Shown: positions 17,930 to 25,575 of the stretch, piece by piece
How the letters are laid out: each line of letters opens with the position of its first letter
How positions within the stretch are numbered: the first letter of the stretch is position 1
Source of the DNA: Terriglobia bacterium
Lineage (GTDB): Bacteria; Acidobacteriota; Terriglobia; Terriglobales; Acidobacteriaceae
Reading direction: 5' to 3'
Assembly (NCBI GenBank): GCA_020072585.1
Contig: JAIQGL010000001.1
Location: 248,001-312,000, forward strand
DNA length: 64,000 nucleotides
The notes under the pieces: model-generated
What the model was told of the DNA's origin: nothing
Databases searched by the model: none
The model's input: only the letters and a program-made list of their open reading frames with translations
Position numbers and translations under genes: made by a program

Positions 17930-18466
17930 ATGGTAACCAATCAGTCTAATGAAACGCTATTTGTCGTTGTAGCAAAATTTTTGGGTGAAATTCGGGAAGT
18001 CGTAGGATTCAAAATAAACCGAAAGGGAGAATTCTTCACCTTCCCACCATATGCCCGCCTTCCTGGGGCAGTCGATTTTCATAGCTCCAAGCATGTTTCT
18101 GGCGAGAGGCATTTCGCGTGCCGCGTGGGTAAGAATCGTCAACCGATGCAGGAAACGAAGGTACAACTTCAACCCCTCTCCAATTTCTCTGGCATAGAAC
18201 CTTTAATGAGCATGTCCTGTCTGAAAGGGCAATTCTCAAACTTGCTGTTACCCGGCACTAATGAAGGCGAAGTGATCTCCTTGGACTTGGATTCAGCCGA
18301 TTTTAATGATGACATCTTTTTTGTAAAGATGTATCTCCTGCAACCTAACAGAGAAGATTTAGTCCCACTGCCCCTTGAGGTCGGTCCACGCATTCTTCAT
18401 TTGATCAGGCAAGTCACACCTTGGATTGCCGTAGATCTATTTCAACAAAGTACGAAGTTATTCTAG
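17930..18466 (+). CDS. Unrecognised cytoplasmic protein
   Basis: 178 residues starting MVTNQSNETLFVVVAKFLGE. No signal peptide or membrane helix; a mixed alpha/beta composition with lower GC and different codon use than the neighbours. Residues near the middle (LPGTNEGEVISLDLDSADFN) form an acidic segment. No family recognised. The gene precedes the small secreted peptide gene by 90 bases on the same strand, with a possible promoter between them. Confidence 0.45.
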   Translation: MVTNQSNETLFVVVAKFLGEIREVVGFKINRKGEFFTFPPYARLPGAVDFHSSKHVSGERHFACRVGKNRQPMQETKVQLQPLSNFSGIEPLMSMSCLKGQFSNLLLPGTNEGEVISLDLDSADFNDDIFFVKMYLLQPNREDLVPLPLEVGPRILHLIRQVTPWIAVDLFQQSTKLF

Positions 18467-18502
18467 AGCCATTTGAGTCTTTGTCTTTTCCGTCTTTCTC
18501 CG

Positions 18503-18516
18503 GGCTATGCTCTTGC
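18503..18516 (+). promoter_or_regulatory. Possible sigma-54 type promoter core
   Basis: The sequence GGCTATGCTCTTGC has the GG and GC pairs at the exact sigma-54 spacing (-24 GG, ten bases, -12 GC) and the GGC and TTGC cores, but not the middle consensus. It lies 40 bases before the start of the 46-residue peptide gene. Suggestive only. Confidence 0.3.
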
Positions 18517-18555
18517 GGTGTGTATCCCTCCAGAACACACAACCAAGGAGCAAAT

Positions 18556-18696
18556 ATGAAAAAGACGATTGTCAGACTGATTCTCGCGGCAGCTGCGCTG
18601 CTGGCGCTGTCCGCAACAACCGCAATGGCTGATGGTGGGGGATTGCCGCCACTGTGCAAGCCGGGCCAGCCACAATGCCCCGTAATTGCCGGCTAA
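18556..18696 (+). CDS. 46-residue secreted peptide with two cysteines
   Basis: Starts at an ATG with AAGGAGC six bases upstream. Residues 1-25 make a textbook signal peptide (basic MKKTIVR, hydrophobic core LILAAAALLALSA, cleavage site AMA), leaving a 21-residue mature peptide DGGGLPPLCKPGQPQCPVIA plus a final Gly. It is rich in Gly and Pro, with cysteines at 34 and 41 that could form one disulfide. The stop is followed by a strong hairpin and then by a seven-helix membrane protein and a third overlapping gene. A second peptide gene in the same position before a similar membrane protein is found at 60132-60013. Family unknown; a signalling or substrate peptide is an inference. Confidence 0.65.
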   Translation: MKKTIVRLILAAAALLALSATTAMADGGGLPPLCKPGQPQCPVIAG

Positions 18697-18706
18697 ATTC
18701 CTGTGG

Positions 18707-18729
18707 GGGGCCGGTGCTAAACTGGCCCC
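18707..18729 (+). promoter_or_regulatory. Strong intercistronic hairpin between peptide and membrane-protein genes
   Basis: GGGGCCGG, loop TGCTAAA, CTGGCCCC: an 8-bp stem with one G-U pair, lying 10 bases after the peptide stop and ending 4 bases before the next ATG. There is no T-tract, so it is more likely to stabilise the peptide message or to limit translation of the membrane protein than to terminate transcription fully. Confidence 0.6.
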
Positions 18730-18733
18730 TTAC

Positions 18734-19495
18734 ATGCCCTTGGAAGCAATAAGCCTTATCACGCTGATAGCCTCCCTGGCCCTAGAAATCTGGCTGGGCA
18801 TCCTGCTTTTTCGGCGTTCCGTTCAAAAGGATTTTCCGCTGTTCGTCGCCTTCATTGGGACTTCAATCCCCATATCGGCGGCGCGGTTGCTGACCATGCA
18901 TCAGTACCACGCTTATTATTACGTATTCTGGAGTTCAGAAGCACTCCTGATCCTGCTCAGCGTGTCTGCGTTAAATCAAGTTTTCTGGCGAACTTACGAT
19001 GGTTTTCGTTTCCTCTGGTGGTTCCGGCTGATCTACTACGGAGCTATCGCGTTGGCCTTGGCCATCGCGATCCGTAACGCCATCCTGAATCCGCCGGTCC
19101 AGCAGCACCCGGAGATCGCTTTCATCGTAGATGCCGAGATCGCCGCCAACATGGTCAGGGCCGGGATCGTGGCCGTATATGCCGTGATGGTTCGTCCGAT
19201 GGTCATTGAGTTTCGGCGCTATCCCTTCGGGATCGTGGCTGGTTTTGGAGCATCGAGCCTAGGGCCAGTCCTGGCATTCTTCGCGCTTTCGGTTTCTGGA
19301 ACAAAATATGGAAACTTTGCCAAAATATTCTCCACTCTGTCATATATTTTTGCCCTGGTAATTTGGCTGCGGATGTTCAGCCTGCCAGACACGGAAGAAA
19401 AAGAATGGAAACCGCCGATCCCACCCGAGGAGATGGCAAGAACGGTGCGCGGGTATATTGACGCGCTCGGGTTTTCCGGGAAGAAGAAAAAATGA
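18734..19495 (+). CDS. Seven-helix membrane protein of unknown family, peptide-linked
   Basis: About 253 residues from the ATG at 18734 (MPLEAISLITLIASL); a TTG 48 bases upstream would put the intercistronic hairpin inside the coding region and is less likely. Seven hydrophobic segments can be counted, ending in ALVIWLRMFSLPDTEEKE and a charged cytoplasmic tail of about 40 residues (WKPPIPPEEMARTVRGYID then a Lys tail). No catalytic motif is visible. Helices 1-3 resemble those of the protein at 60003-59140 in length, spacing and the pattern of a charged loop after helix 1. Its stop overlaps the next start (ATGA). No ribosome-binding site is obvious, so translation may depend on the peptide gene. 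Confidence 0.65.
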   Translation: MPLEAISLITLIASLALEIWLGILLFRRSVQKDFPLFVAFIGTSIPISAARLLTMHQYHAYYYVFWSSEALLILLSVSALNQVFWRTYDGFRFLWWFRLIYYGAIALALAIAIRNAILNPPVQQHPEIAFIVDAEIAANMVRAGIVAVYAVMVRPMVIEFRRYPFGIVAGFGASSLGPVLAFFALSVSGTKYGNFAKIFSTLSYIFALVIWLRMFSLPDTEEKEWKPPIPPEEMARTVRGYIDALGFSGKKKK

Positions 19496-20088
19496 TCTGC
19501 TTGGCAATTGCGTTTCTGGTGTTGGCCTTCTGCTGGCTTCGATTCGTCACACGGCTCTCCCAACGGACAGTCCATGATGTGTACCCGTTCTTTCGCCGGA
19601 TTGAAGGCGAAATTTTATATGGCAGCTTCCATCCGGACCCGGAGCACAATTTCAAATCCACTCACAGCCCAGAGGAATTCAGAAAGTGGCAGTGGAAGCG
19701 CATCCATTTGGCGATTCATCTATGCCGGGACATCACCGGCAATTGCCAATTGTTGATGAACTGGGCGGCCTATGAACGCAAAACTAATTGGCATTCATTC
19801 CCGGATGAGCTGCGGAGAGGACTACGCGAGTTTCAGATAGCTTGCCTGCACTCTCGCACAGCGTCTTTCTCCGTTCGCTTTCGGCTGCGCTTGTGGCTCG
19901 TTCGCATGAGGATGTTTCCTTTTTTGCCTATGCCGAGTTTCAGCAAAATCAGCAGTCACAGTGACACCTTGTACGCCTTCTACAAGACCGCCGAGGCAAT
20001 GGCCGAAGTTATAAGCATGACTCACGGCGAAAAAATTCACCAGAACATGCTTGCAGTGCTGGGAACGGTGACCTTGGACAGCGACTAG
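19492..20088 (+). CDS. Single-helix protein overlapping the seven-helix gene
   Basis: 198 residues. The ATG overlaps the previous stop by four bases, indicating translational coupling. One N-terminal membrane helix (LAIAFLVLAFCWLRFVTRL) is followed by a soluble region rich in Arg, His, Phe and Trp (for example SPEEFRKWQWKRIHLAIHLC) that is predicted mainly helical. No family recognised. Its position suggests that it works with the seven-helix protein, as an accessory or output subunit. The second peptide locus lacks an equivalent gene. Confidence 0.6.
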   Translation: MICLAIAFLVLAFCWLRFVTRLSQRTVHDVYPFFRRIEGEILYGSFHPDPEHNFKSTHSPEEFRKWQWKRIHLAIHLCRDITGNCQLLMNWAAYERKTNWHSFPDELRRGLREFQIACLHSRTASFSVRFRLRLWLVRMRMFPFLPMPSFSKISSHSDTLYAFYKTAEAMAEVISMTHGEKIHQNMLAVLGTVTLDSD

Positions 20089-20155
20089 CTTGCGATGCCA
20101 ATTCTGACATTGGCGTATCGAAGGGCTCGGACACCGTTTTTGGCAGACATCCCAC

Positions 20156-21622
20156 TCATCGAGCGACCTTGAGTTTCATCTCTGGCAACTCGCGCACTAA
20201 GCTAGTACCGCCGCCAAAGGAATTGGAATTGTCCATGCTCACGCTAAATATTCCAAACCAGTATTTATGAATCAAATCCTCGGGGCCGTTTTTGTCTAAA
20301 AAAAAAGCAAATAACGCGTCCTTACCGCTATCGAAATATATGGGCTTTCCGTCCTTCAAAATCTCGTAACTGAGCGTCGCGTCCTGGCCAGCCGCAATAA
20401 CCGGAATTTCATCAAACACAAGGGTATACCGGCCCGATGCAGATTTTACGTCGTGTACTTTAACCATCCTCACTGCCTCACTTCCGTAATTGTGCAGCCA
20501 AAGAATGGGATGACCTGGTTTTATGGAGTCCCAAAAGTTGCGGGTTCCGTCGCGCTTTAGTGTTTCGAGCACGATGTGATGAATAGCAATCTTTCTGTCC
20601 AATGGTTTCTCTGTGTCGCTACGCTCCTCTCTGATCTGAGTCTTGGATTTGATTTGGTCAAGCAATCTCTGTTCTTTAGCGTCTGAGGATGCTTTCATTA
20701 ACGAAGTCACGTAGGTGCTATAAAAATGGGTTTTTCGTGCCTCAACCCCAAGCACTTTTGCAATATCGTGTACGAGTTGGTGGATTTGGTTATCTGAATC
20801 GCATGAAAGACCGGTGATTCCGGGCAGAGGGCCCCGGAGCTGTTCTGCAGTCAGACCCGCCGCGAAAACTGGCGCTAGATGGCGTTCAGCTCCCCATCGC
20901 GCTCCAAGTTCAAAAAGAACCCACGTAGAATTCAGACTGTACTGAGTCAGCAATGCGATGAACGATTTCGCATTCAGCAACTCGCGCTTTAACTGTTCGT
21001 CTGTCTTCGTTCCCACAGATAAGCGATGGCCGTCTACGCTCGTACACCTGATTGCCTCTGGAGCGACAGGCAACGCGTTCTTAAGCAATTCAGTCAATGC
21101 GGCTGCAATGGCCGTGTCGAGATTGCTATGCGAAATGAAAATGCTGATCTCGTTGGAGGCTTGCGAGGCAGGCTCGCGTGCTGCCTCAGTAGGGTTTGGA
21201 GACGTTTGTTCAGAAGTCATATTTTGCCGGTCATCGGAGCTAGAGCTATTTGCGGAGATATCAAATCCATCTGCTGCGAGAGACTCCCGGAGCTCTTTCA
21301 AAAGTGCTGAATCCTTGCCTTCTTTGAGCGCAAGCACTACAAGTTTCCTGAGGACGTTCTCTGTAAAATACGGCGGCATGACTTGACCAAAATGTGAGTT
21401 TTTATCGCCAAATTTACACACAAACAAGTCAGATACTATTTCTGTCCAGTTGAACGAGTAGGCGGACGATGCCAAGTCAATGAATATTGGCGGGAAACTC
21501 GCATCAAAGAGCTTCGCTTTCCAGAACTGTCGAGCGTCCTGGGGAGTCAAGGCCCAATCCGGCAAGAGTCGCTCTAATGTTCGGCGTACCAACCCTAACG
21601 TCGGTTGGGAGAATTCAGGCAT
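20156..21622 (-). CDS. Three-part TIR-domain protein
   Basis: 488 residues with a central TIR domain at about 157-290: EISIFISHSNLDTAIAAALT (beta A and box 1), SFIALLTQYSLNSTWVLFEL and the helix LFELGARWGAERHLAPVF, where Glu238 sits in the position of the catalytic glutamate of NAD-cleaving TIR domains. Residues 1-125 are a helical N-terminal domain that I do not recognise; after a Ser/Glu-rich linker and the TIR domain comes a C-terminal beta-rich domain (about 340-488; PGHPILWLHNYGSEAVRMVK, IPVIAAGQDATLSYEILKDG). Such domain layouts occur in bacterial immune effectors, but no partner gene is adjacent. NADase activity is inferred from the family. Confidence 0.75.
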   Translation of the reverse strand: MPEFSQPTLGLVRRTLERLLPDWALTPQDARQFWKAKLFDASFPPIFIDLASSAYSFNWTEIVSDLFVCKFGDKNSHFGQVMPPYFTENVLRKLVVLALKEGKDSALLKELRESLAADGFDISANSSSSDDRQNMTSEQTSPNPTEAAREPASQASNEISIFISHSNLDTAIAAALTELLKNALPVAPEAIRCTSVDGHRLSVGTKTDEQLKRELLNAKSFIALLTQYSLNSTWVLFELGARWGAERHLAPVFAAGLTAEQLRGPLPGITGLSCDSDNQIHQLVHDIAKVLGVEARKTHFYSTYVTSLMKASSDAKEQRLLDQIKSKTQIREERSDTEKPLDRKIAIHHIVLETLKRDGTRNFWDSIKPGHPILWLHNYGSEAVRMVKVHDVKSASGRYTLVFDEIPVIAAGQDATLSYEILKDGKPIYFDSGKDALFAFFLDKNGPEDLIHKYWFGIFSVSMDNSNSFGGGTSLVRELPEMKLKVAR

Positions 21623-21636
21623 GTACTTATTTTATC

Positions 21637-21699
21637 GGGATAATCTGTTGGGATAATTTTGCCTTGACGAAAGCGAACAAAAGACGATATATTATCGTC
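21637..21699. promoter_or_regulatory. Repeated GGGATAAT boxes and a 7-3-7 inverted repeat before the TIR gene
   Basis: Two GGGATAAT copies (21637-21644 and 21650-21657) lie just upstream of the TIR start, 13 bases apart. Further upstream, GACGATA TAT TATCGTC (21683-21699) is a perfect inverted repeat of 7-bp arms around a 3-base spacer. Both look like operator sites for a dedicated regulator; no adjacent regulator gene is seen. Confidence 0.5.
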
Positions 21700-22137
21700 G
21701 GCCCACAGCCTTGCAAGGAAGCTCTTTGACAATCCGTGACAAGGGGCAACAATCCAGAAGATACCCAAGGTGACGTGTGTCACGTCCCCGGCTATTGACT
21801 AGAATGTAACAATGGCGGTTCGGGTAGGGCGAAAATCGAAAGCGCGATTGGAGGTCGAAAGGAGCCGAAAAAGGGGCTTCGACAGTTCAGTGACAGTCTT
21901 GTCGAATTGCACTTTGCTCTTTGTTTGCAACAAACAGCTCATAAGGGGGGTGGGGGTGGCGAAAAGTTTACTAAAAAATTAACAAAACCACCTCGGCGGC
22001 GCGGCCCTGACGCTACCAGACCGATGCCAAATAGCTGCCGCGCTCTCTTCGCATCTGAACAAAAATGGTTTGAAAGCAATCCGTGGATAGCCGCTGTTTC
22101 CCGTAATGCCTAGAGTGGAGTTGCGGAGAACAAACAT
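21700..22137. other. Divergent intergenic region with a G-tract repeat element
   Basis: No gene seen. Within it TTTGTTTGCAACAAA (21920-21934) followed by a GGGGGGTGGGGG tract (21945-21956) forms an element that recurs inverted at 38165-38203. An AAAGCGCG resembling the E. coli ada box (AAAGCGCA) lies at 21839-21846, but it is 290 bases from the ada start. Confidence 0.4.
21772..21786. promoter_or_regulatory. Perfect inverted repeat GACGTG TGT CACGTC
   Basis: A 6-3-6 palindrome in the 515-bp region shared by the divergent TIR and ada genes, about 150 bases from the TIR start. Probably an operator; the regulator is unknown. Confidence 0.45.
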
Positions 22138-23193
22138 ATGCAGCTACAAACATCTGGCAATGCAGGTCAAAAATGGTCGCTGGTGCTGGCGCGTGACGCC
22201 AAGGCCGACGGCCGGTTCGTCTACGCGGTGAAATCCACCGGAGTTTTTTGCCGTCCTTCATGCCCCAGCCGCAGGCCGCGGCGTGAGAACGTGGAGTTTT
22301 TTGATTCGCCCATACAGGCGCAGCAGGCGGGATACAGGGCATGCCGGCGCTGCACGCCCCTGGAACGCAATCCGCAGTCGCAAAAAGTTGAGGCGGCCTG
22401 CCGCTATATCGACCAGAATCTGGACATCACGCTGAGTCTGACGGCCATTTCGCGCCATGTGGCGATCAGTCCATTCCATTTTCAGCGGATGTTCAAGCGG
22501 ATGCTGGGAATCAGCCCGCGCGAATATCAGCAGGCGCGCCGCGCAGGAAAGTTTCGCCAGGCGCTGCTGAATGAAGGCAGCGTGACGGAGGCGATCTACG
22601 AAGCCGGTTACAGCTCCAGCAGCCGGGCCTATGAAAGTATTCCCGCCCAGCTGGGGATGACTCCGTCAGCCTTCCGGAGCGGCGGCGAGGGGGTTGAGAT
22701 TCGTTGCACGGTGATCTCAACCGAGTTGGGGATGTTGCTGGTTGCCACCACGGCGCGCGGTGTCTGCTCTGTGCGCTTTGGCGAAAGCGAAGCCGCCCTG
22801 ATGCGCGAACTGAAACGTGATTTTGAGGCTGCGGAGATCCGTCGTGACGACCAGGCGATGGAGCCGGTGGCAACGCAGGTAAAACAGTTGCTGACCGGAT
22901 CGGCGGCATCACTGAATATTCCGCTTGATCTGCGCGGCACGGCGTTCCAGCAAATGGTATGGAAAGAATTGCGGCGCATCCCGGCGGGCCAGACGCGCAG
23001 TTATGCCGATGTAGCGAAGACCATTGGCCGGCCTAAGGCTGTGCGGGCCGTGGCGAATGCATGCGCGTCAAACCCGGTTGCGCTGGTGGTGCCGTGCCAT
23101 CGCGTGGTGCAGAAGAATGGCAGTCTGGCCGGGTACCGCTGGGGCGTGAAGAGGAAGGCGGCGTTGCTGGAAAAGGAAGCAGCCGGCAAATAG
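22138..23193 (+). CDS. ada: Ada: bifunctional DNA alkyl-repair protein and transcription activator
   Basis: 351 residues with all four parts of full-length Ada. The N-terminal zinc domain has FCRPSCP and CRRC (Cys38, 42, 69, 72); Cys38 is the methylphosphotriester acceptor. An AraC-type helix-turn-helix region follows (about 85-180; VEAACRYIDQNLDITLSLTA and ISPFHFQRMFKRMLGISPRE). The C-terminal part is O6-methylguanine methyltransferase with the active site VVPCHRVV (Cys320) preceded by RAVANACASNP. Methylation of Cys38 converts family members into activators of their own gene. GGAGA precedes the ATG. Confidence 0.95.
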   Translation: MQLQTSGNAGQKWSLVLARDAKADGRFVYAVKSTGVFCRPSCPSRRPRRENVEFFDSPIQAQQAGYRACRRCTPLERNPQSQKVEAACRYIDQNLDITLSLTAISRHVAISPFHFQRMFKRMLGISPREYQQARRAGKFRQALLNEGSVTEAIYEAGYSSSSRAYESIPAQLGMTPSAFRSGGEGVEIRCTVISTELGMLLVATTARGVCSVRFGESEAALMRELKRDFEAAEIRRDDQAMEPVATQVKQLLTGSAASLNIPLDLRGTAFQQMVWKELRRIPAGQTRSYADVAKTIGRPKAVRAVANACASNPVALVVPCHRVVQKNGSLAGYRWGVKRKAALLEKEAAGK

Positions 23194-23261
23194 TAACTAG
23201 CCATTCCAAAATTCGTTGCGCCGCGCGGCAAGCTACCCATATGCCAAAGAGGTCAAAAATT

Positions 23262-23654
23262 ATGCCAGGAGAACGACAGCCTTCTCGGCCCATCGAAGCC
23301 TACAAGGCGATCATTGATCAGCTGGTCACCGAGACAAGTCACGGTGTCAATGAGAGGCTTGTTCGTGAGCAAGGCATCTTCAGGGGAGCCAGGGACGAGC
23401 AAGGTATCCATGCATTCGTTCAGTCCCTGACGACTGAGCAGCGGTCGACGCTGGCGCAGATGCTTCAGACTGAACGCATCGGGGCGATTCACGACGTATT
23501 AGCCGTCTTTACATGGTGGATCTTGGCCCGCAAGGTCGGCTTGACGTTCCGAGGTGAAGCGATGCCGGTGGAACTCAGCGGCATGGGTCTCCACGGGGAC
23601 TACATTGGTCGTCTGGGTGATTGGGAATGGCCCGGCGACGGCGATCCGGCCTGA
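23262..23654 (+). CDS. Small unrecognised protein downstream of ada
   Basis: About 130 residues from the ATG at 23262, which has an AGAGG-type ribosome-binding site; an ATG at 23241 and an open frame reaching into ada are less likely. The sequence is mainly helical in its first half (YKAIIDQLVTETSHGVNERL), then contains IHDVLAVFTWWILARKVGLT and a Gly-rich acidic end (GDYIGRLGDWEWPGDGDP). I cannot assign a family. The gap to ada is 68 bases on the same strand, so it may be read from the same transcript. Confidence 0.55.
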   Translation: MPGERQPSRPIEAYKAIIDQLVTETSHGVNERLVREQGIFRGARDEQGIHAFVQSLTTEQRSTLAQMLQTERIGAIHDVLAVFTWWILARKVGLTFRGEAMPVELSGMGLHGDYIGRLGDWEWPGDGDPA

Positions 23655-23751
23655 GTCTACCGTCGCCGCTGACGTTGTCGCGGGCGAAACTTCGCCATTT
23701 GCGCCGGCGGTTGAGTTGGGTAGGCTAGCTCCAAGTGGCAGAGGCCAAGGG

Positions 23752-24648
23752 CTACTTTTTCAGCAAAAACGAGAAGCCCTGAAACTTGTATTCTGACCAG
23801 TGCTCGGCTTTCACCGGTTTGATCTTCCCGCTGCGGACCTGTTTCATGGCGGCGAGCACGCGCGGAAGATCGGCCGGATCGCCTACTGCAATGTTGTGGG
23901 CGGTTAAGAGCAGCTGTGCTCTCATCGATATCATCTTTTTTATAGATACTTCGTAAGCATCCAGATCGGTTTCCGGGCGAAAGAGAAAGATCGGTCCGGG
24001 ATAATACATGTCGCCGGTGAAGAGCAGCCGGTCGTGCGCGTCCCAGAGCGAGATGGAATCGGGCGTGTGGCCGGGCGTTGAGATCACTTCCAGCACGTGT
24101 CCACCAAGATCGACCTTTTCGCCGCCGTGGATCCAGTCAGTGATATGGAACGGCTTTACGGCATACGATTTGGCATCAAACCCCGCGGGCAATTCGCCGC
24201 AGATTGCGTCCGGGCCAATCTCTTCCTGCGCCGCGGCAACGGAACCCTTGGCGTGCTCGCGGGTGAAAGGAGTGTCCATGCCGTAAATCCGGCTGAACCG
24301 CCAGTTGTCGCTCACGTGGTCATTGTGCGTGTGTGAGTTCATCACGCTGACCGGCAGTTGCGTCAGGCCTTCCACCATTTTTTTTATGTTGCTGATGCCC
24401 ATGCCGGTGTCAAAGAGCAGAGCCTGCTTTTGGCCGACAATCAGGTAGGAGATGATTTCTTCCTGCTGGTGCGGCTCATAGATAGCGAAGAGGCCGGGGC
24501 GAATGCGATACACCTCAAACCATTTGTCCGGCACGTCCACCCGTTCCAGCTTGCGGTATTCAGGACGCGGCAGAGCGCGGCACCATTCCGGCTTTTGTCC
24601 AGACTGCGAGGCTAACAGCGCGATGAGAATGCCTGCGGCAAGATTCAT
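23752..24648 (-). CDS. Exported metallo-beta-lactamase-fold hydrolase
   Basis: 298 residues with a short N-terminal signal (AAGILIALLASQSG). The MBL metal site is visible: SHTHNDHVSD (HxHxDH), a later TPGHTPDSI (His) and LLFTGDMYYPG (Asp), and a final VTAHN-like His. The binding site for two metals is complete. Many relatives are lactonases, phosphodiesterases or glyoxalase II-like hydrolases; the substrate is unknown. A terminator separates it from the gene upstream. Confidence 0.8.
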   Translation of the reverse strand: MNLAAGILIALLASQSGQKPEWCRALPRPEYRKLERVDVPDKWFEVYRIRPGLFAIYEPHQQEEIISYLIVGQKQALLFDTGMGISNIKKMVEGLTQLPVSVMNSHTHNDHVSDNWRFSRIYGMDTPFTREHAKGSVAAAQEEIGPDAICGELPAGFDAKSYAVKPFHITDWIHGGEKVDLGGHVLEVISTPGHTPDSISLWDAHDRLLFTGDMYYPGPIFLFRPETDLDAYEVSIKKMISMRAQLLLTAHNIAVGDPADLPRVLAAMKQVRSGKIKPVKAEHWSEYKFQGFSFLLKK

Positions 24649-24721
24649 TGAGGTCTTTCCCTGTGAATGTGATCAGCCAAGGATACCTGTTTCAAACCAG
24701 TGTGAGTAGAGGAACGGCATG

Positions 24722-24752
24722 AAAAAGGCGCCCTTTGCCACAGGCGCCTTTT
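24722..24752 (-). terminator. Intrinsic terminator of the Pro/Gln-rich gene
   Basis: On the minus strand AAAAGGCGCC, a 10-base loop, GGCGCCTTTTT. It lies 20 bases after the stop at 24773. Confidence 0.85.
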
Positions 24753-24772
24753 GAGTGATCTGTTCCGGCTGC

Positions 24773-25342
24773 TTACTGCTTTGGCTGCGGCGGTGGTTGC
24801 TGCTGCTGCGACGGCGGCGCCTGCTGCTGCACCATCTGATCAAATTTTTTCTTCTGATCGTCATTCAACGAGGTGCGGACCTTGGAGATGGTAGCTTCGC
24901 GCAGAGCCTGGATCTTCTGGATCTTATCTTCACGCGCGAGCGAGTTGTCCTGCACTACCGTCATGGCTTGGGTGTGCTGGTCTTCCAGCGCCGTTTTGAC
25001 CTTGGCCTGCTGGTCCACTGACAGGTTCAGCTGGTCTGCCAATGACCGTACCTGATCGTCGATGGTGGGATGGCCTGCCGGAGGAGCGCTCTGTGATTGT
25101 GGTGCGGTTCCCGGTTGCTGCTGGCCTGGCTGCGTCGCGCCCTGATTTTGTGAAGGCTGGTCTGGCAACGGCTGAGTCTGCGCAGGCTGGGTCTGCGAGG
25201 GCTGTGCTGGCTGCATGGAGCCTTGCGGCGGTTGTTGCCGCGGAGGTTGCGTCGCCGGATTGCCGGCCGGGTTCTGCGATGCGAATGCTCCCACTGCAAA
25301 AAAGAATGTGCAGGTTAAAAGTGCGGTCTTGATACTTTTCAT
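24773..25342 (-). CDS. Spy/CpxP-like periplasmic protein with Pro/Gln-rich linker
   Basis: 189 residues. A signal peptide (MKSIKTALLTCTFFFAVGAF) is followed by a low-complexity Pro/Gln/Thr/Ser linker (about 22-85) and a helical domain (about 90-175; DQLNLSVDQQAKVKTALEDQ, then SLNDDQKKKFDQMVQQ) in which the LT/LN...Q pattern of Spy/CpxP-like proteins is repeated twice. It ends in a PPPSQQQQPPPQPKQ-like tail. A periplasmic chaperone or stress role is inferred from the family. The gene at 25995-25576 encodes a shorter paralogue. Confidence 0.65.
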   Translation of the reverse strand: MKSIKTALLTCTFFFAVGAFASQNPAGNPATQPPRQQPPQGSMQPAQPSQTQPAQTQPLPDQPSQNQGATQPGQQQPGTAPQSQSAPPAGHPTIDDQVRSLADQLNLSVDQQAKVKTALEDQHTQAMTVVQDNSLAREDKIQKIQALREATISKVRTSLNDDQKKKFDQMVQQQAPPSQQQQPPPQPKQ

Positions 25343-25525
25343 TGGTCCTTGGTCTCCTTCAGGGTGTGTGGCCAGTCCTAGTGTGATGCGTATTTTCGCT
25401 CAAGGAGGGCAGACCAGCTCACGATCCGCGAAAGTTTCAAGGCAGAGATCCTGATCGAGCAGCGCTGGATTCAAACAGCAACTTTGTTGGAGGCGGAGTC
25501 TGGAGCAAATAATAATAAAGAAAAC

Positions 25526-25556
25526 AAAAAGGGCGTCCGCCATGGCGAACGCCCTT
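25526..25556 (-). terminator. Intrinsic terminator of the His-rich Spy-like gene
   Basis: On the minus strand AAGGGCGT and ACGCCCTT enclose a TCGCCATGGCGG region (itself able to extend the stem), followed by TTTTTG. Confidence 0.85.
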
Positions 25557-25575
25557 CGGAATGTTTTGGTTTGTT

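Noticed and set aside
21839-21846. Ada box AAAGCGCG for autoregulation of ada
   Set aside because: It differs from AAAGCGCA at the last base and lies about 290 bases upstream of the ada start, far from any promoter that could be assigned.
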